From Bradysia coprophila (Eukaryota; Arthropoda; Insecta; Diptera; Sciaridae): 64,000 nucleotides of DNA. The position numbers and the translations under genes were made by a program. The notes below the pieces were generated by a model that was given only the letters and a program-made list of their open reading frames with translations, was not told where the DNA came from and ran no database searches. The stretch spans positions 4,138,832 through 4,202,831 of the forward strand of contig NW_023503584.1 in assembly GCF_014529535.1 (NCBI RefSeq). The letters run 5' to 3'. Below are positions 36,063 to 50,400 of this stretch, one piece after another. How positions within the stretch are numbered: position 1 is the first letter of the stretch; the number at the start of each line of letters is the position of its first letter.

Positions 36063-37487
36063 TAGTCCTAATGAGTAGGTCCTTAGTTTAAAAATTACAC
36101 CCAGAAAAAGAAAATTCATACAATACTCCGGGTATGTGTAAAATTCTTCGGAAAGGTGGAATATACTTCATTAATGTATATGATATATGGACAATGTCTT
36201 CTATACGTGGAACACGTTGAAAACGTAGTTACGTATTTCGATTGTCAGATTAGAATATTCATGTGTTACGTATTGTGGTGATACACGTGGAATATGAATA
36301 ACTTACGAGTGGGACGGAAGCTAAACGCACATCAAGTATGCTAAACGCACATCAAGTATGCTAAACGTATATAGTGGATGCTGGTCTCAGACATTAAATT
36401 TGGATCATATTTATATTTCTTAACACGAAGAAGATAAACGACAAAAAAAATATTTCAGTAAATTAGAAAAATTCTCGTTAAAATACTTTCATTTTTTATT
36501 AAGTAATTTCATTTTGATAAAAAGTGTCCATAGCTATCTTGCCATCAAGTTGTAGCTAATTACGCGTGCTTTATGAACTGCAATTCAATTATGTTAAAAA
36601 ACGACATATCACCATTATTGTGCGCAACGTTATAACGTGCTCTGCGTAACTTATACGCCAAACACGTTTATGGCTTTCAAAGTACGCTTCAACAATACGA
36701 AATGTCCACCAACACTACTGTACTGCTACATTAGAAAGATCGTTGGCTCATGATTAAGAGGTCCCCGGTTCAATTCCCAAAGAAGTCAATTTTTAATTTA
36801 AAGTATTTGTTACCAATGACTACTAAAATGTATAATAACTACTATAAACTGGTTAATATGGTGTAAATCGTAGGTAAGTTCAATAAAATTCATATTTTTA
36901 AATCTCTGTCAAAGCGAAATACGTCTCTTACGTATTATATTCGAGCCCGCTGTATAACTACCTTACCACACTTTTTAACAGGTGGCACGAAGGATATACG
37001 CATAGCACGTAAGAAATTTCGCTCAGTGTAGGACAGTAGGAAAGAAACTTTCAATACCTCAAGTAACACAACGTCTAACTATAACAACTACAACTCTGCT
37101 TAGATAATTCCGAAATTTTTGTTTCTATTTGGCTGCTTTTGAGTTTTCTCTCTTCATCACAAACTTACTTTTACTGTATGGTGAATAGTAGTCAGCGTAA
37201 TTTATAATTGTTTCAATTAAATTAAAAAGAAAAAAAATATTTTGTATTCATTTACTTAACCTTATGGTACTGACTGCTATAACACGATAACTTAATTTCA
37301 GTTTCTTTTCAAGAGCCATTTAATGCAACCAAACTATTTTATGCACATTACTTTGAATTCTGAATTCAATGAGTAGCTACATGCGTGCTCGTCAAAATCA
37401 ATTTATACATTTTATGATAACCAGGACAGTTTAGAGCTGAGCGATCGAACAATGACCACACGCAATCGGATTTAAAATGTACGTACT

Positions 37488-37648
37488 CAACACACTCCAA
37501 GCAAAAGTGCTTTGATTGACACCTGACAAACAGAGTACTATTTTGTCTGAAATTGTATCCCCACTCTTTTTACAGTGGAAAATTTTGTATGGAGTCCTGT
37601 CAAGTTTCAGTACCCTATTTAGAGAGTACCACTTTTGCTTGAAGTGCG
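37488..37648. repeat. MITE-like inverted repeat
   Basis: 'caacacactccaagcaaaag' at the left end pairs with 'cttttgcttgaagtgcgttg' at the right end. The interior contains 'gagtactattttgtctgaaa' and 'caagtttcagtaccc', also found at 23725-23878. Confidence 0.65.
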
Positions 37649-40090
37649 TTGACATATCTAGATTTTCACTGATGAGGCTAAAGTTAAATTGAGAAGCGTA
37701 TGCATTACTGATAACACCATCAATACTGAATGGGTGGTATTAACCCCATTTCACACAAATACTTAACCTTTCAGAAGCGGCATGTCATCGATGGAAAATG
37801 TCGATCATCGATGTTATTCAGAATGCATGTTCAATCGAATGAAGTAAAAGATGTTGTGTTAATTGTTCTATGGGGGTACGCTTCCTGACGCCAAAATATT
37901 GAAATATTCTTATTCGGAGCATAAAATTTGTAAAAACTTTTGGTATGTCAATTTTTAGGTCATCATATCAAGTCCAAATTAATTACACTCGCACAGCTTC
38001 ATTAAATTTGGATATATACAGATATAACAGCTACACAACTCTTCATACAAATTTTTGTCATACAAAACATCAAATATAAAAATCAAATTAATGCAAAAGA
38101 CGGAAGAATCATTTCATTCAGCTTTTTTACAGTTCTATTTAAGAAACTTGATGAATACTGAAAGAAGAGAACGTCTCTTTTAAAACACTTTCAATTGGCA
38201 TTAATGTTCCTTTATTGACTCGTCAACCATAAACGACCGCTTTCAGCACCAAAAGACAATAGCAAAACAGTATTTTTAGTAATCCAAGTATAGTACTTGG
38301 CAAATGCATGTAAGGATGTAGCGGTTTTAAATGTCTTATTTCTTGTAAGGCTCAGCCGGAAATACACTCAACTCAGCTGGTCCATCTGACCATTTTTTTA
38401 AAGAAAAAAAATTTTCAAACTTTAATTTTGTGCTACCGCCAGATCGATTTTTAAAAATTTCGTCGGTTTCGGTCCACGTCGCAAATATGGATTTTTTACG
38501 GTCGGCTCAGTGTACATAAAAAGTTGGGTCCATATGGTAATCTAATCTCCAGACTTCACAGATTATTTTACAAAAAAGATCGAGTCTTTTTTTGAGTTCG
38601 TGACTGATTGTCAAAGTTCACCGATGGTGATTTGGAGACTTTAATCTCGCTACAAAATTTGATGAAAATGTGCAAAAATGTAAATTAAACGTTAAATATG
38701 CAAAATGGACCGCTGTGAGTCAAGCAAAACATCTGATTTGATTTGGGATATCTGAATTTGATATTTATCTGACAAAAAGTTGTGATTTTGGTACATGGAA
38801 TATTGGCGACGAAAGTCAAATCAATAATTTTTTTAGCTTAGAATGTGTTCTGACAATACGAAACCTTTAATATTAAACGTTTTCTAAGACCACAAATTAG
38901 AGATACCACTGTTCGTTGCTGGTATTGAAATCGTATCGTAATCGATCCTATACCACACTTAAAGCATAAAAATCATAAAATGAGCTGATAAATCGCATTT
39001 CTCAGATGCGCCACATTATGACATCATTGATATGCTATCATATCGTGCTTATTTTAGCACATAATAGGCGAAGTAATAGTTGGAAGGTTAGAATGGAAAA
39101 ACTAAAAAAATTAAGAGGAAAAGACTTGTTAAATAATTAGTTTTGTGTTTGCATAGTAATAAGACGTCGTTCGTACTTGTACATGCTCGAATTCTTTTTA
39201 TTTTTGCATAGATATAAGCAATAATAAGACAATGCCCGCTGTAAGTCTGATTCGAATTGAATTAAATTCAAAAGCAATATCATCCAATTTAACGCAAGAG
39301 CGTATTGTAAGGCCTTTTGAGATGCGCTGTAAAATTACAGTTGATTCATTTTGAATTAGAAGCAATTTTTATCTTAACGTGTGCTGCATTAGTTGCACTG
39401 TTAAGTGATAGTCGTATGACTTACACGTCTAAGAATTGAGTAATTTTTGATTTATCAAAGCTTTCGCAGAATCAGTATGAATAATTGAAAATTAAGAGAC
39501 AAAATTGGGATGTGGGACAATTGGCATAATGGCTAATTGTTTCACGAAATGGAATGAGACACTCATTGAGCATAGTCGGAGTTTTATTTTTGGGGGTATA
39601 ATGTTCGTACCCCCTGTGAATCCGAATATTATTGAAGATTTTATTATAGTCCTGGTTCATCGTAAAAGAAACCATTTTTATTTTTATAAATAAAAAGTCA
39701 GCAAATCAACCGCGTCAGATCACGAGGGTTTTTCTTCGTACAAATGGAACTAAAAGTATCCCTTCGAATGACATGATTCATTATTTTGCCTCCTGAGGCA
39801 AATGAATGGGACATTCACAGTGACCAAAAGACTATTCGCCACAGCGAACAGCATCTTCCAATTTTATACAATGAAAATGTTGTCCAATAATATATATAAA
39901 GACGAAATATAACTTTATGATACAGAGGTGATTAGTTGAGGATACGTAAAAAGATGTTCTTTCCATAGGTTAAGAAAAATCCAGTGAGACTATGTCTCGG
40001 TTGTACGAGAGAGTCCATACGTAAAGATGAGTATAATATTGCCGTCTAGGATAAGTAGCTGAAAGTTTTGGCAATCATTAATAGTACATT

Positions 40091-40262
40091 ACGTCCGAGG
40101 TTCCAAATTTTGACGTTATGGCCCGATCCGAAGGGATGGGCTGTATTCTCACTCGTCAAAATAAAAATTTGGAACCTCATACGTACAGTGCTTTACGTGC
40201 TTCTGGTCGGTAAATGCGAAAAATGAACTCAAAAGATTACATCGATCGACCAGAAGCACGTA
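40091..40262. repeat. Two adjacent hairpins
   Basis: 40091-40188: 'acgtccgaggttccaaattt' pairs with 'aaatttggaacctcatacgt'. 40195-40262: 'ttacgtgcttctggtcgg' pairs with 'cgaccagaagcacgtaa'. Confidence 0.65.
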
Positions 40263-40359
40263 AAAGTTTAAAATAAGCGAGACTCATCGTCAAAATGCCG
40301 CTAGTTGAACTGTCAAAATAATTTCCATAGAATTTGGCTGATGATCTACTACATAGAGG

Positions 40360-40450
40360 TAGACTACCTAGAAGAATTATGACCTGAAATTCATTGAAAA
40401 ATTGTATCACACACACCAAAAACATAAAAACGTCAACTTTGCTTCTTTTG
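40360..40450 (-). repeat. Second copy of the dispersed repeat at 7834-7920
   Basis: The reverse complement reads 'gttgacgtttttatgttttt' ... 'caatgaatttcaggtcataa' ... 'cttctaggtag', matching 7834-7920 over nearly its whole length. Confidence 0.7.
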
Positions 40451-41474
40451 ACGTTATGAGTCCTTTTACTTGATCTACAATGATACCTCCATATATGGCC
40501 AAAGAAAATGTTAAAACAAATGAAGTACAAGATTTTTTCAGATACTACCGATACTTTGAAGAATGTATAGTAACAGATTTTTCTGGTTATATAACGATAC
40601 TCTTGCCGTGTTTAAAAGTATGGAAAGTCATAAAATTCGTGTGTTAAAATGTAAGAAAAGGAATTAAAGTCACCTAAAAAGGACTCAAACGTCAAATATA
40701 AAAGATGGCGATGCTTCTGCCTCACCGGAAGCAGCGCTGTTTGTTATCATTTCTCTCATATTTAACGTATCGAGCATTCGATAGCATAGAGTCAGGAGTA
40801 TCATAATTAAAGTCACGTTTTAGTCGTTTAAAACAAAGTATCCTATATTGAAATATTTCTTGAAAAAAAAACTCGTAAAACAATTAAACCGCAGTTAAAT
40901 GCACCAAATTAAAACTGCTGTAATTAACGGCAAATTTTCATTGAAAAGAATTTTCATTAATTAATTGAGAACTTCTAATGTGATCATTCTAAGGCTTCCA
41001 ACTAACAGAGAAGCAAATGAATTAATCCGCTCAGAGAGTAACATCAGAAGCACATACGAAGTGATGGTCTTCTTTTTCATTATTAGTGAATATCAACAAG
41101 TATTATAAGCGCACGTCCTAATGTAATCTCTCTTTAGAATAGAATACGCGTTCAGACCGAACGGACATATGAATATTTTTTGTGAAAGAAATTCTGGGTC
41201 GTGCTTATTTGTGCATTTTGAACCATTTGATTTTTATTTTATCAATTATTATTCCGTCGCATTGATAAAAATTATTCGAGCGTGAAAGTGAATGCATTAT
41301 ATACCTTTACAAAAACAATTTGAATTTTTGATTCAACCGTGTATCGAGATTTTTATTGAAAATTTTTATTTTCGTAAAAGTCGTTGGAACTTAAAATTGA
41401 GTTTGTAGTGAATGGGACTTTGCGAATTTCGTTGTTAACTATATTTCGCAAAAGTGTCCGAAATAAACACAGCG

Positions 41475-44400
41475 ATGGATATACATTCGGACAAAGAATC
41501 GTCGCCAATATTCAAACTGTTTACGCCGCGAACCGCTTCGAAAGAAAATGGAAATATCAACAAAACAACGGAGGTATACAATTTTGAAAATAATTTTTGA
41601 TTTTTGCTTCCAATTTTTTTGTTATTGAAGCAGATGTTAGGCATATAATATCTTTAAAGTATCTAATCCAACCGAATTCTATGCTTTGTTCAATTATAGA
41701 ACTTCCGTAGTCTACGATGTATTACGGTGATAAACAATCTTTTTTTACATTTGCATATATATGCTTGGAACCATATAACCGTGACAAGAAAAAAATTCGT
41801 CTCTTTATTTATTGCGTTTGAATTATATTTTGTGCAGAAGTGCAAACGGTTAATGAATGTGATTGGACAATAATGGACTGTTTAACCTTTTTGTGTCAAA
41901 TGTGTGTGCTGAGCAACTCAATTTAAAAGAAATTATTTCCATGAATATTTGAACTAATAAAGGAACTAATTAGGCGTATGATGCTGGTGTCTATTCAGTC
42001 ACTTTAAAAGACAAATTTAATCAGCACTAAATATCATCTCCGTTAAAAATGGTTTAATTCATGTCTTTAGAGTGCGAACAACTGAAGAAAAGAAGTGTTG
42101 ATAAAAGAGGATTGAAATATGATTCACAGAATGCAGATAAAGATTAATAAGGCGAACAATATTAGATTAATGTTGCTGTAGGTTATTTACGTATAATTTA
42201 TTAAACATATCATCATTGTTAATTTGCACTTTAATGCGATAATGTTGACATGAATAATTTACTGGTTTCAAGACAGGGTCTAGATTGTTTCTAGTCAAAT
42301 CGGCAGATTCGAATTTTCCAGGCCGCACACTTCAACAAAATTTATCTCAAATCTCATTGTCGTATTAAAAGTTCAAACTCAAAAGATTAAGAATTGGATA
42401 TCGGTCACAGATGAGTGCTTTTCATTCATATTTTTGCAGAACCTACTTTTGAGAAAATATTTTCTTAATTTTTTCAAATTCTTTGAAAGTTTGTTATTTG
42501 AAAGTATGTTTCGATTTTGGAAAGATTATCAAAAAATTTCAAGAAAACCGAAGGAGAATTCAAGAAAAAAATTCGAAAATAATGGCTGAACAGATTACAC
42601 AAAATCATAAGACTTTTCGATGTTCCAGTCTTGCAGAAATGTATTGAATATCATCTATATTGAGTTTTGTTCTGTTACTTCTTTTGTACGAAGTATTTTG
42701 GACAATTTAATAAATAGTATTTTACATGACTAGGGATAAAAAGATGAAAAGTAGAGTTTTCGTGTGAATTTTGTTGATCCGAGGCGAAGCCGAGGTCAAT
42801 AAACACACGAAAACGAGACTTTTCATTTTTATCCCGAGTTATGTAATGGATTTGACATGCTGAGGGCGTTGAAAGAAGTGCTTGAAACATGAAAAGTACG
42901 GTTTTCGACGCATGTAGCATGTAAAAATCTTTTACTTCATTTGTTTCAACATTAATTTTAACATAAAATTTTACAAAAATGGTTCTATCACATGCTTCGA
43001 AAACCTTCGGTTGATCGTTGATTTTATATCGTAGTTTCAAAAAAAAAGTTTTAGTGTATTTTTCAATTTTTATGAAGATGCACTAGACTCGAGTAATTTA
43101 CTTCTTATTTAAGTTTTACCTGCATTTTAATAGTATTTTGCATGCGTCGAAAACCGTACTTTTCAAGTTTCAAGCAATTCTTTCGACGCCCTCAACATGT
43201 AAAATCCATTACATAACGGCATGTAATTAAAGTGATAGCTATTTAATAAGAAATGATCACAAGAAAATAGGAAATGATCACTAGAAAAAGAGAAATGATC
43301 ACAATTTTTTTATGATAGCAATAAAAATAGAATTTGATCACCAAAAAATAAGAATTTGATCACTAAATATATGCAATTTTACCACTAACATATGATCGTC
43401 TCGAAATAAGAAATGATCTACAATTATACGAATTTGATTACAAAAAATAAAGAAATGATCGTGCAAAATAAAAAATTTGATTGCAAGAAATAAGGATATG
43501 CTATCTATTATTCTGTTTGATTATTAGACGATGCAAGAGAAAAAAAAATTAACACCTAAGTTACCAACACCGTTCCGGCGCCCGGCTCGCATTGCGGCCC
43601 TCCGCTTCGCTACGGGGCAATGGGCCGGATCGCTCGGCGGGTTAAAACGCTTTTTATGTGCAATGAATTACACAGACTAATTATTAGACGATGCGAGAGA
43701 AAAAAAATTAACTCCTAAGTTACCAACACCGTTCCGGCGCCCGGCTCGCATTGCGGCCCTCCGCTTCGCTCCGGGGCAATGGGCCGGATCGCTCGGCGTG
43801 TTAAAACGCTTTTTATGTGTATTCGTTCGGACTTTTAGTGATCAAATTCTTTACTTTTAGTGATCAAATTCTTTATTTTTAGTGATCAAATTCTTTATTT
43901 TTAGTGATCACATTTGATTTAGCGGGTGGTAGGTACTACTTGTGATCACTTCCTATTTTAGGTTGATAGAATCTTATTTCGTAGTGTTATATTTGAAAAA
44001 CTGGTTGTGATCACATTCTTATTTTCCTGCAATCATCTTTATTTTCAAGTGATCAATTCTTATTTTAGATTTATCGCTTTTATTTCTTCCCTTACATAAC
44101 TAGGGGTAAAAAAAAATCTCGTTTTTGTATGTTTATTGACTCGGATCAACAAAATTCACACGAACACTCTACTCTTAATTTTTTTTATCCCGTGTCATAT
44201 AAAATACCATTGTACTGAAAAAGTAAATTTTTCTTAGGATCTTTTTCGAAGGAGGCCCAAATGGCCTCAAATTATCAAACATGAAAGGGAGGGCGTGATA
44301 TGAACTACAAGTAGACATTAAAGTAGAGTTCGGATGCTATGAAGAATTCTTTGGGTAAAATTACAAATAGAAGTGAAAACGCTCTACCATTTATCCAAAC

Positions 44401-47400
44401 AATTTTTTTGTTTTTGTTGATTTATCATCTCCTATTAAAAGTTAACTTATTTTGCCCAATTGAATTAATTAAAAAACAATGAATTTTAGAAAAATATATG
44501 AACCGGCTTCAAACCAACTGTTCAATTTTAAATAATCGTTGAATAGCAATTAACTTTTAGTTTTGTAGTCACCCCATCATAAGATATTCAAAGACTCATG
44601 ACGTTATTATAAGTTTTATGTGCGCAATATTTTGACTTAACTTAGATCATCTCCAATTTTTTGTTCTCGTTAATTTAATGATGTTTAATAAATACTCAGA
44701 TAATTTTTATCAATTCAAATCAAAACAAGAAAAATCAAGAGCCACTATTTCTTCACAGGACGGAATTCCTCAATACATCCGGTGGATTGTACCAATTGTA
44801 ATATACGAAACCGCGAATAATTAATTTTTTTTTCTCAATGTTTATAAACAAAAATGCATAAATTATCAATTGTAATTAATATTAAAATCAAATCAGCTAT
44901 GAATATAATAATAATTATTTTATCAGCACATGCAATGTTACGTACATAATTCAATTTCCTTTAATCAAGATTTTGTTCCATTACAACTCGTTCATTACGA
45001 GTCAAAACAAAAGTTCTCTCTAAATATGTATTCATCTCTAAAATATGCACTGAGATTGTTGCAAAACGCTATTAAGTAATTCAAACGAATTTACAAATGA
45101 TAAACCATTTAATGTGAGGATGTGTTTAGTGTCTGAGAAAACACACACTGCACCCTGGAAAGTGAATTATGTCTCTTCTCGCATTTTTTTATGTTCGAAA
45201 AAACTTACGAAAAGATCTATGTGCTTTTTATTTTGGCTACGGGTAGGAGCTATTTTTTCACATTTTTCTTCCTGATTTTTCTTTACTTTTTATTCCGTGT
45301 TTGTTCTGTTTTTTTTCTGATTTCACGGTTGTGGGGTTATCTCATTTTTTCCGCATAGTTGTTGATGTTGTTTATTATATTCAACGATTGAAATTTGCTT
45401 ACAGTGTAATATTTCCTACTTCATTATTTAGATCAATCAAAATGATCAAATTAATATAATTTGTCGCCTTGCGATTGCGACAAAATTACAGAATTTTTCT
45501 CGTAATTTTGTCCCAAAGCATGGAATAGTTACTTACGTATCTGCTGTTGACCGCAGATACACAAAGCAACGCAAGTATGACATAAAAATCTTTTGTATTC
45601 GGGCAAACAAACTCTCAGCTCTCTGCTGTGTCAAATTCACACCTTACTTCTTTGTATTCTGCAAACACTATACATTTTGATTGACTACGCTGTAATTTAC
45701 ATGTAATTTCCAAAGGCTACTGACACTTTCACCACCAATAAAAGTAGTTTGTTTGCTAGAGAGAGTATTGGTTCGGGCCTTTTCCAATTGTTTGAAATTT
45801 CAAACTTGCAAATACTGAACTGAATTAATCAACCGAATTGCGTAGTCTTCGCAAGTGTTACATTTCAAAACAATTTTTCGCTTATCGTTACTTCGTTTGG
45901 GCTACAACTCGCAAAATTCTACCGTCCACAACAGATAGGTAGATAAATATTTGAGATATTTCCGATATTTGTGAAGAACATGTCTTTAACTTTTTTGATT
46001 TTATTGTGGTTGTGATGCTTGGTCCGAAGTCCGAACCATAAAACTTTCGCACTCACCTTGACGAAATTACGCTGTATAGAAACGCAACTCTGGTCTCTTA
46101 TCAGCTCGTGCATGTTAAAACAACTGAAGTAAAAGATTGTATATATTACTTAATTCAATGAATAAGTGTAACTTTTCAAAAAGGAAATGTTGTTTCGATA
46201 TTAGTTACCATACCTGAATCGAAAAACCTTGGCGAAATTTTCTATCTTTAAATTGTAAAATCGTTCATTTGAATATTATCTAATAAATCTAATAAATGTA
46301 GTATTGGGAGCACGAACATAATATCAAACACTTAACAAAAGAAGTAACAGATTTAATGGTTCGCGGTTCATGTATCCATAATAAAAGCTTAATTGATTTC
46401 GTACTTACTTTTTAATTAGTTGATTAAGCCGAGCCCCGCAAAGGGTTCACATGCGTCAGATGACGCCTGCATGTGTCTACTGCGATGAAAATATGTTTGA
46501 TGTAAGGAATTATAAGCGATTCGTACTAATACTCGATCAAGCTCGTGACGTACACGTTGCCAATATCCTTCCTTATAGCAGTAATGTACTATGTAGTGTG
46601 TGTATTGGTTTTGTGTACACAACGAACGTAATGTCTTGTTCCCTAAGGGGCATGAAGAATTTTCAAGCAGAATTGTATCACTAGTCTCGATCGAGAAATT
46701 TCTAATACATACCTCGATAGGAAATGTAAGTAGTTAAAATTCGATTCTCCAATCGGACCTTTCTCCTTTTGTAAGTTAGAACATTAAATATCAACCGAAT
46801 TCAAGATTTTTTTTTTTCGTGGGTATATAATCGAAACATTGCGTGTAAACTAAAAATAAACATCTTTCGGCAGAATACCACAGCCACGCAAACGAGTCAG
46901 TTAACCAACAATGATTTTGATGATTGCTCACAACTTCCGGACGGATTAAAGAAATGCGTTTCGACCGTACTTATTGGTAAACCTCTGGACGATCCATTCT
47001 ATGCGAACAAAGAGGTATGTAGAACACATCCATTTAAAAGTGTTAAATTAAAATGGACAATTTCCTAGAGAAGCATAAAAGATAATTGGCAAATATTTTC
47101 GCTAACGCCAACGTTCTGGAACAATAAAAATGTTGATAAGAAAGACGAATGACTTCATCACTTCATTTCTAGTGATCTTGAAAAAAAATGTGCATGAAAT
47201 TGATACCAAGTCGCGAAATTAAATATCGCCGTTATAAAAATGTTGTAAACAGAAAGGTCACATTTGTTTGCGTTCCTCAATTTCGTATACAATAATATTT
47301 AACATTAACATTTTTGATGTTAGGACAGTGCTTGATGGATGTTACTTCACTATATATTTTCCTGGTAGCAAAATAATAAAAAAATTTAATTTTCCAACTC

Positions 47401-50400
47401 CATTTAGACATTTGTCGTTGTCAACAACAACAAACAATTATTTCGATTCTCCTCTACAAACGCATTGGGAATGTTTGCGCCAACCAGTGCTATTCGATCG
47501 AATGCCATTCGAATTATAACTCATCGAATTTATGCGATTTTTATGGTGCTCATGATTTTAACATTCTGTCTAATGAATGCTACTGTTCGGCCGACTCTTT
47601 TCGATCTGTAAGACGCCGAGGAATGCTTGAGTCGATGCTACTAATTGCAATAATTTCAGACGCTACTTTTTGATCGTATTTTTGTTGGAGTCTATACTGA
47701 AGATAGTATCACATGGACTAATTCTATCGCCATTCTCCTACTTAAGAAACGGTTGGAACATCCTGGATGTCGTTTTAAATATTTTGTTGTAAGTGCTGGT
47801 AAAAACAAAAAACAACTCAGAAGTAAAACGAACTTTCTTAATGGCAGGCTCTGCGGAACATTCTACTTATCCGAACTAAGAATTTTGAAAATTATTTCTT
47901 ATTCGCTGAATCTGCGTAGGACCGTTAGACTGTACTGGTCGTCATGTAAATTATTGAAAGATTTTATTATCTACATGGCTTTAATGATAATGATACTCGC
48001 GACGGTATTGCTTCAAGTCTATATGGGGATATTGACTCAGGCTTGCGTTAAAGAAGGTATTGTAAGGATCAACTAACTTTTTGTTGCTGTTAATAGAAAA
48101 CTTTAATTTAATCTCCCAAGGACACATTTTTGAGTTAAATAATGAGGATAAATTGTGTGGAAACTCATCTGGCAGTCAAGAATGTCCATATTCGTACACT
48201 TGCATGCACGAAAGCATACCGAATCCCGATTTCGGTTATACCAACTTTGATAACATATTCAGTTCAATTCTGTCGACCTTTCGATTGATAACGCGAGACT
48301 TCTGGGAACATCCGCTGCAAATGGTGTTGGCCACAGCTGGTCCATGGCACATTTTGACTTTTATTGTAATTATTTTCATCATTTCGTATCAAGTACTATC
48401 GTTGATTTGGGGACAGATTGCTGTGTCGTATAATTATATAAGACTTGAACGATGGGAACAGAAATTGATTGGCGAAGATGTTGATGCCGAAGATACGGTG
48501 TCACAAGTAACGAATAATGACAAATGTGAGCACCTTCAGTTTGTGAAACGTTTGGTCACGAATTAAAATGAATTGTATTTTTTAACGGTTTATACAGCTC
48601 CTGGATGCTGGTCGAAATTCCAACGAGCTATCTTCTTCATAATCTACAATCCATTCGTTGTTTTGTTCGTAATTATTTGCATAATACTGAACACATTGTT
48701 CATGGCATTAGATCATCATGATATGTCAAGAGAATTCGAGAAAGTTTTACAATATGCGAATTATGTAAGTATAAGGCTGTGGAATGTGAGCAATGGGTTT
48801 TTTCTTGCCATTTGCGCTAATAAAACGTTTTTTCTTCTCTTGCATCCATTAATTTATTCATGTTTCTTAAGGCATCTCTTTTAATTAACACTCATCATCA
48901 CCACTTGAGATCGTTTTAAACAAACTAAATATAAATGACTTTATCACTTGAGATCATTTTGAAAAATGGATTTTCTGAAAGTGAATTTTTGGCCTATTTT
49001 ATCCGTTACAGGTCTTCGTTATAGTCTTCATCATTGAGGCGATTATGAAGTTGCTTGCGCTGGGTGTCAAACGGTATTTCAAGGATGAATGGAATACATT
49101 TGATTTCATCGTCACCGCGCTTGGTGCAATGGAACTGGCTTTGGAAGGTCTTCAAGGCTTATCCGTGTTTCGTTCATTCAGATTGGTATGTAAAATGCAT
49201 CTCTAAAGTCCAATTAATTAATTGATCACAATTAAGAGGAATTCATATGATTTGTATGAGTTTAATTATCAAATATTTTGTTCTTGTCGGGTGGATACTA
49301 CCGTGTTGTAAAGCAAAACATTATGCTACGCATTCATTTTTGTTAGCTTTGAAGAGCTTTTGAGTGCGTTGAGCTTGTTTTGGATTCTCGTGACATTATA
49401 TTTTTCCAATGGAATCGAAAAGAATTTGGAGCTATCCAAATAGTTGACAGACTGAGTATGCGACACATGTGTCGTCGTATGTAAACCTTTCACGGGCGGC
49501 TTTTTCATGTTATATCTGGCTATGACGACCTTTATTGTAAGCTGTAGGTTAATGGTAAAAATTATGAAGTAAAAGATTTTCGATCAATGTATTGGTCTAC
49601 TAAGTTCGAAAAGGTCTCAAAAGACAGATTTCTGAACTGGAGTGCCATATTTTACAAATCTATGTCTTCCTTTCTTATACGTGCCAATAGTTTCACTTTT
49701 TTATACGAACAACAGTGGAACTAAAAGAGTGGTACTGTTGTAACGCTGGTCTTTATTATCATAGCAAAAACAATTCCATTTCCACAGCTCCGGCCGTTAC
49801 GTCTCGGTAAAGTTGTACCCGCCTTTGATTTAATATTAACACGTATGCAGCATTTGTTTTCGGTTGTGTCCGGTCAAACAATTATTTTCTTGATGGGCAT
49901 TTACATATTCACCGTATTTGGATATCATCAATTCGCACAAGATTATGCGAACTTTGACTATGGTAAGTGTTGTATACATTCGTTCATTTATCGGCGCTGT
50001 ATTACTATTTCTGTAAATGATTTACTTATCTTTGTTGAATGATTATTTATCCTAAGAACATTTGGATTCAAACATATTTGTTTTAAAAAGTAGAAAAAAA
50101 AGAAATGAAAATAGATTGATTCATTGATTAATCATTGGCTTGTCTTGATGGCTATACGTTGTTTAAATTTTCGTTTATTCGTCTGTCCCTGTTGGATATC
50201 TATGGTATAATCTACCTGCAATAATGTGCGAAATTACAAAAAAAGAATCAAGCAAATTGTTCATCTTCTTAAGCTGTTACGATATTATGGCATTGAACTT
50301 CTGTTATATGGAAAATAAATAAATGAAACGATCTAATCGGAAAATTTAAAATATTTTCCTGATTTTTTCAGTAACACAACAGTTGGGTGTTTACGAAAAG

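Larger units (their letters stand above)
33917..41474. other. 7.5-kb gene-poor region
   Basis: Apart from the elements listed separately (35224-36062, 37488-37648, 40091-40450) I recognise no gene. AT-rich stretches with short open frames fill 38000-40090 and 40600-41470. The last part should contain the promoter of the sodium channel gene. Confidence 0.5.

Noticed and set aside
36715..36790. tRNA-like 3' half with a B-box-like 'ggttcaattcc'
   Set aside because: The T stem does not pair, no convincing A box or acceptor stem; at most a decayed tRNA-derived fragment.
43250..44080. CRISPR-like or origin-like array of TGATCAC words
   Set aside because: Spacing is irregular, units are short and the arrays are opposed in orientation inside an inverted repeat in a eukaryotic intron; better explained as a foldback element.
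46416..46684. Overlapping short frames upstream of channel exon 2
   Set aside because: No homology to Nav or any family I know and no splice context fitting the gene model; left as intron.
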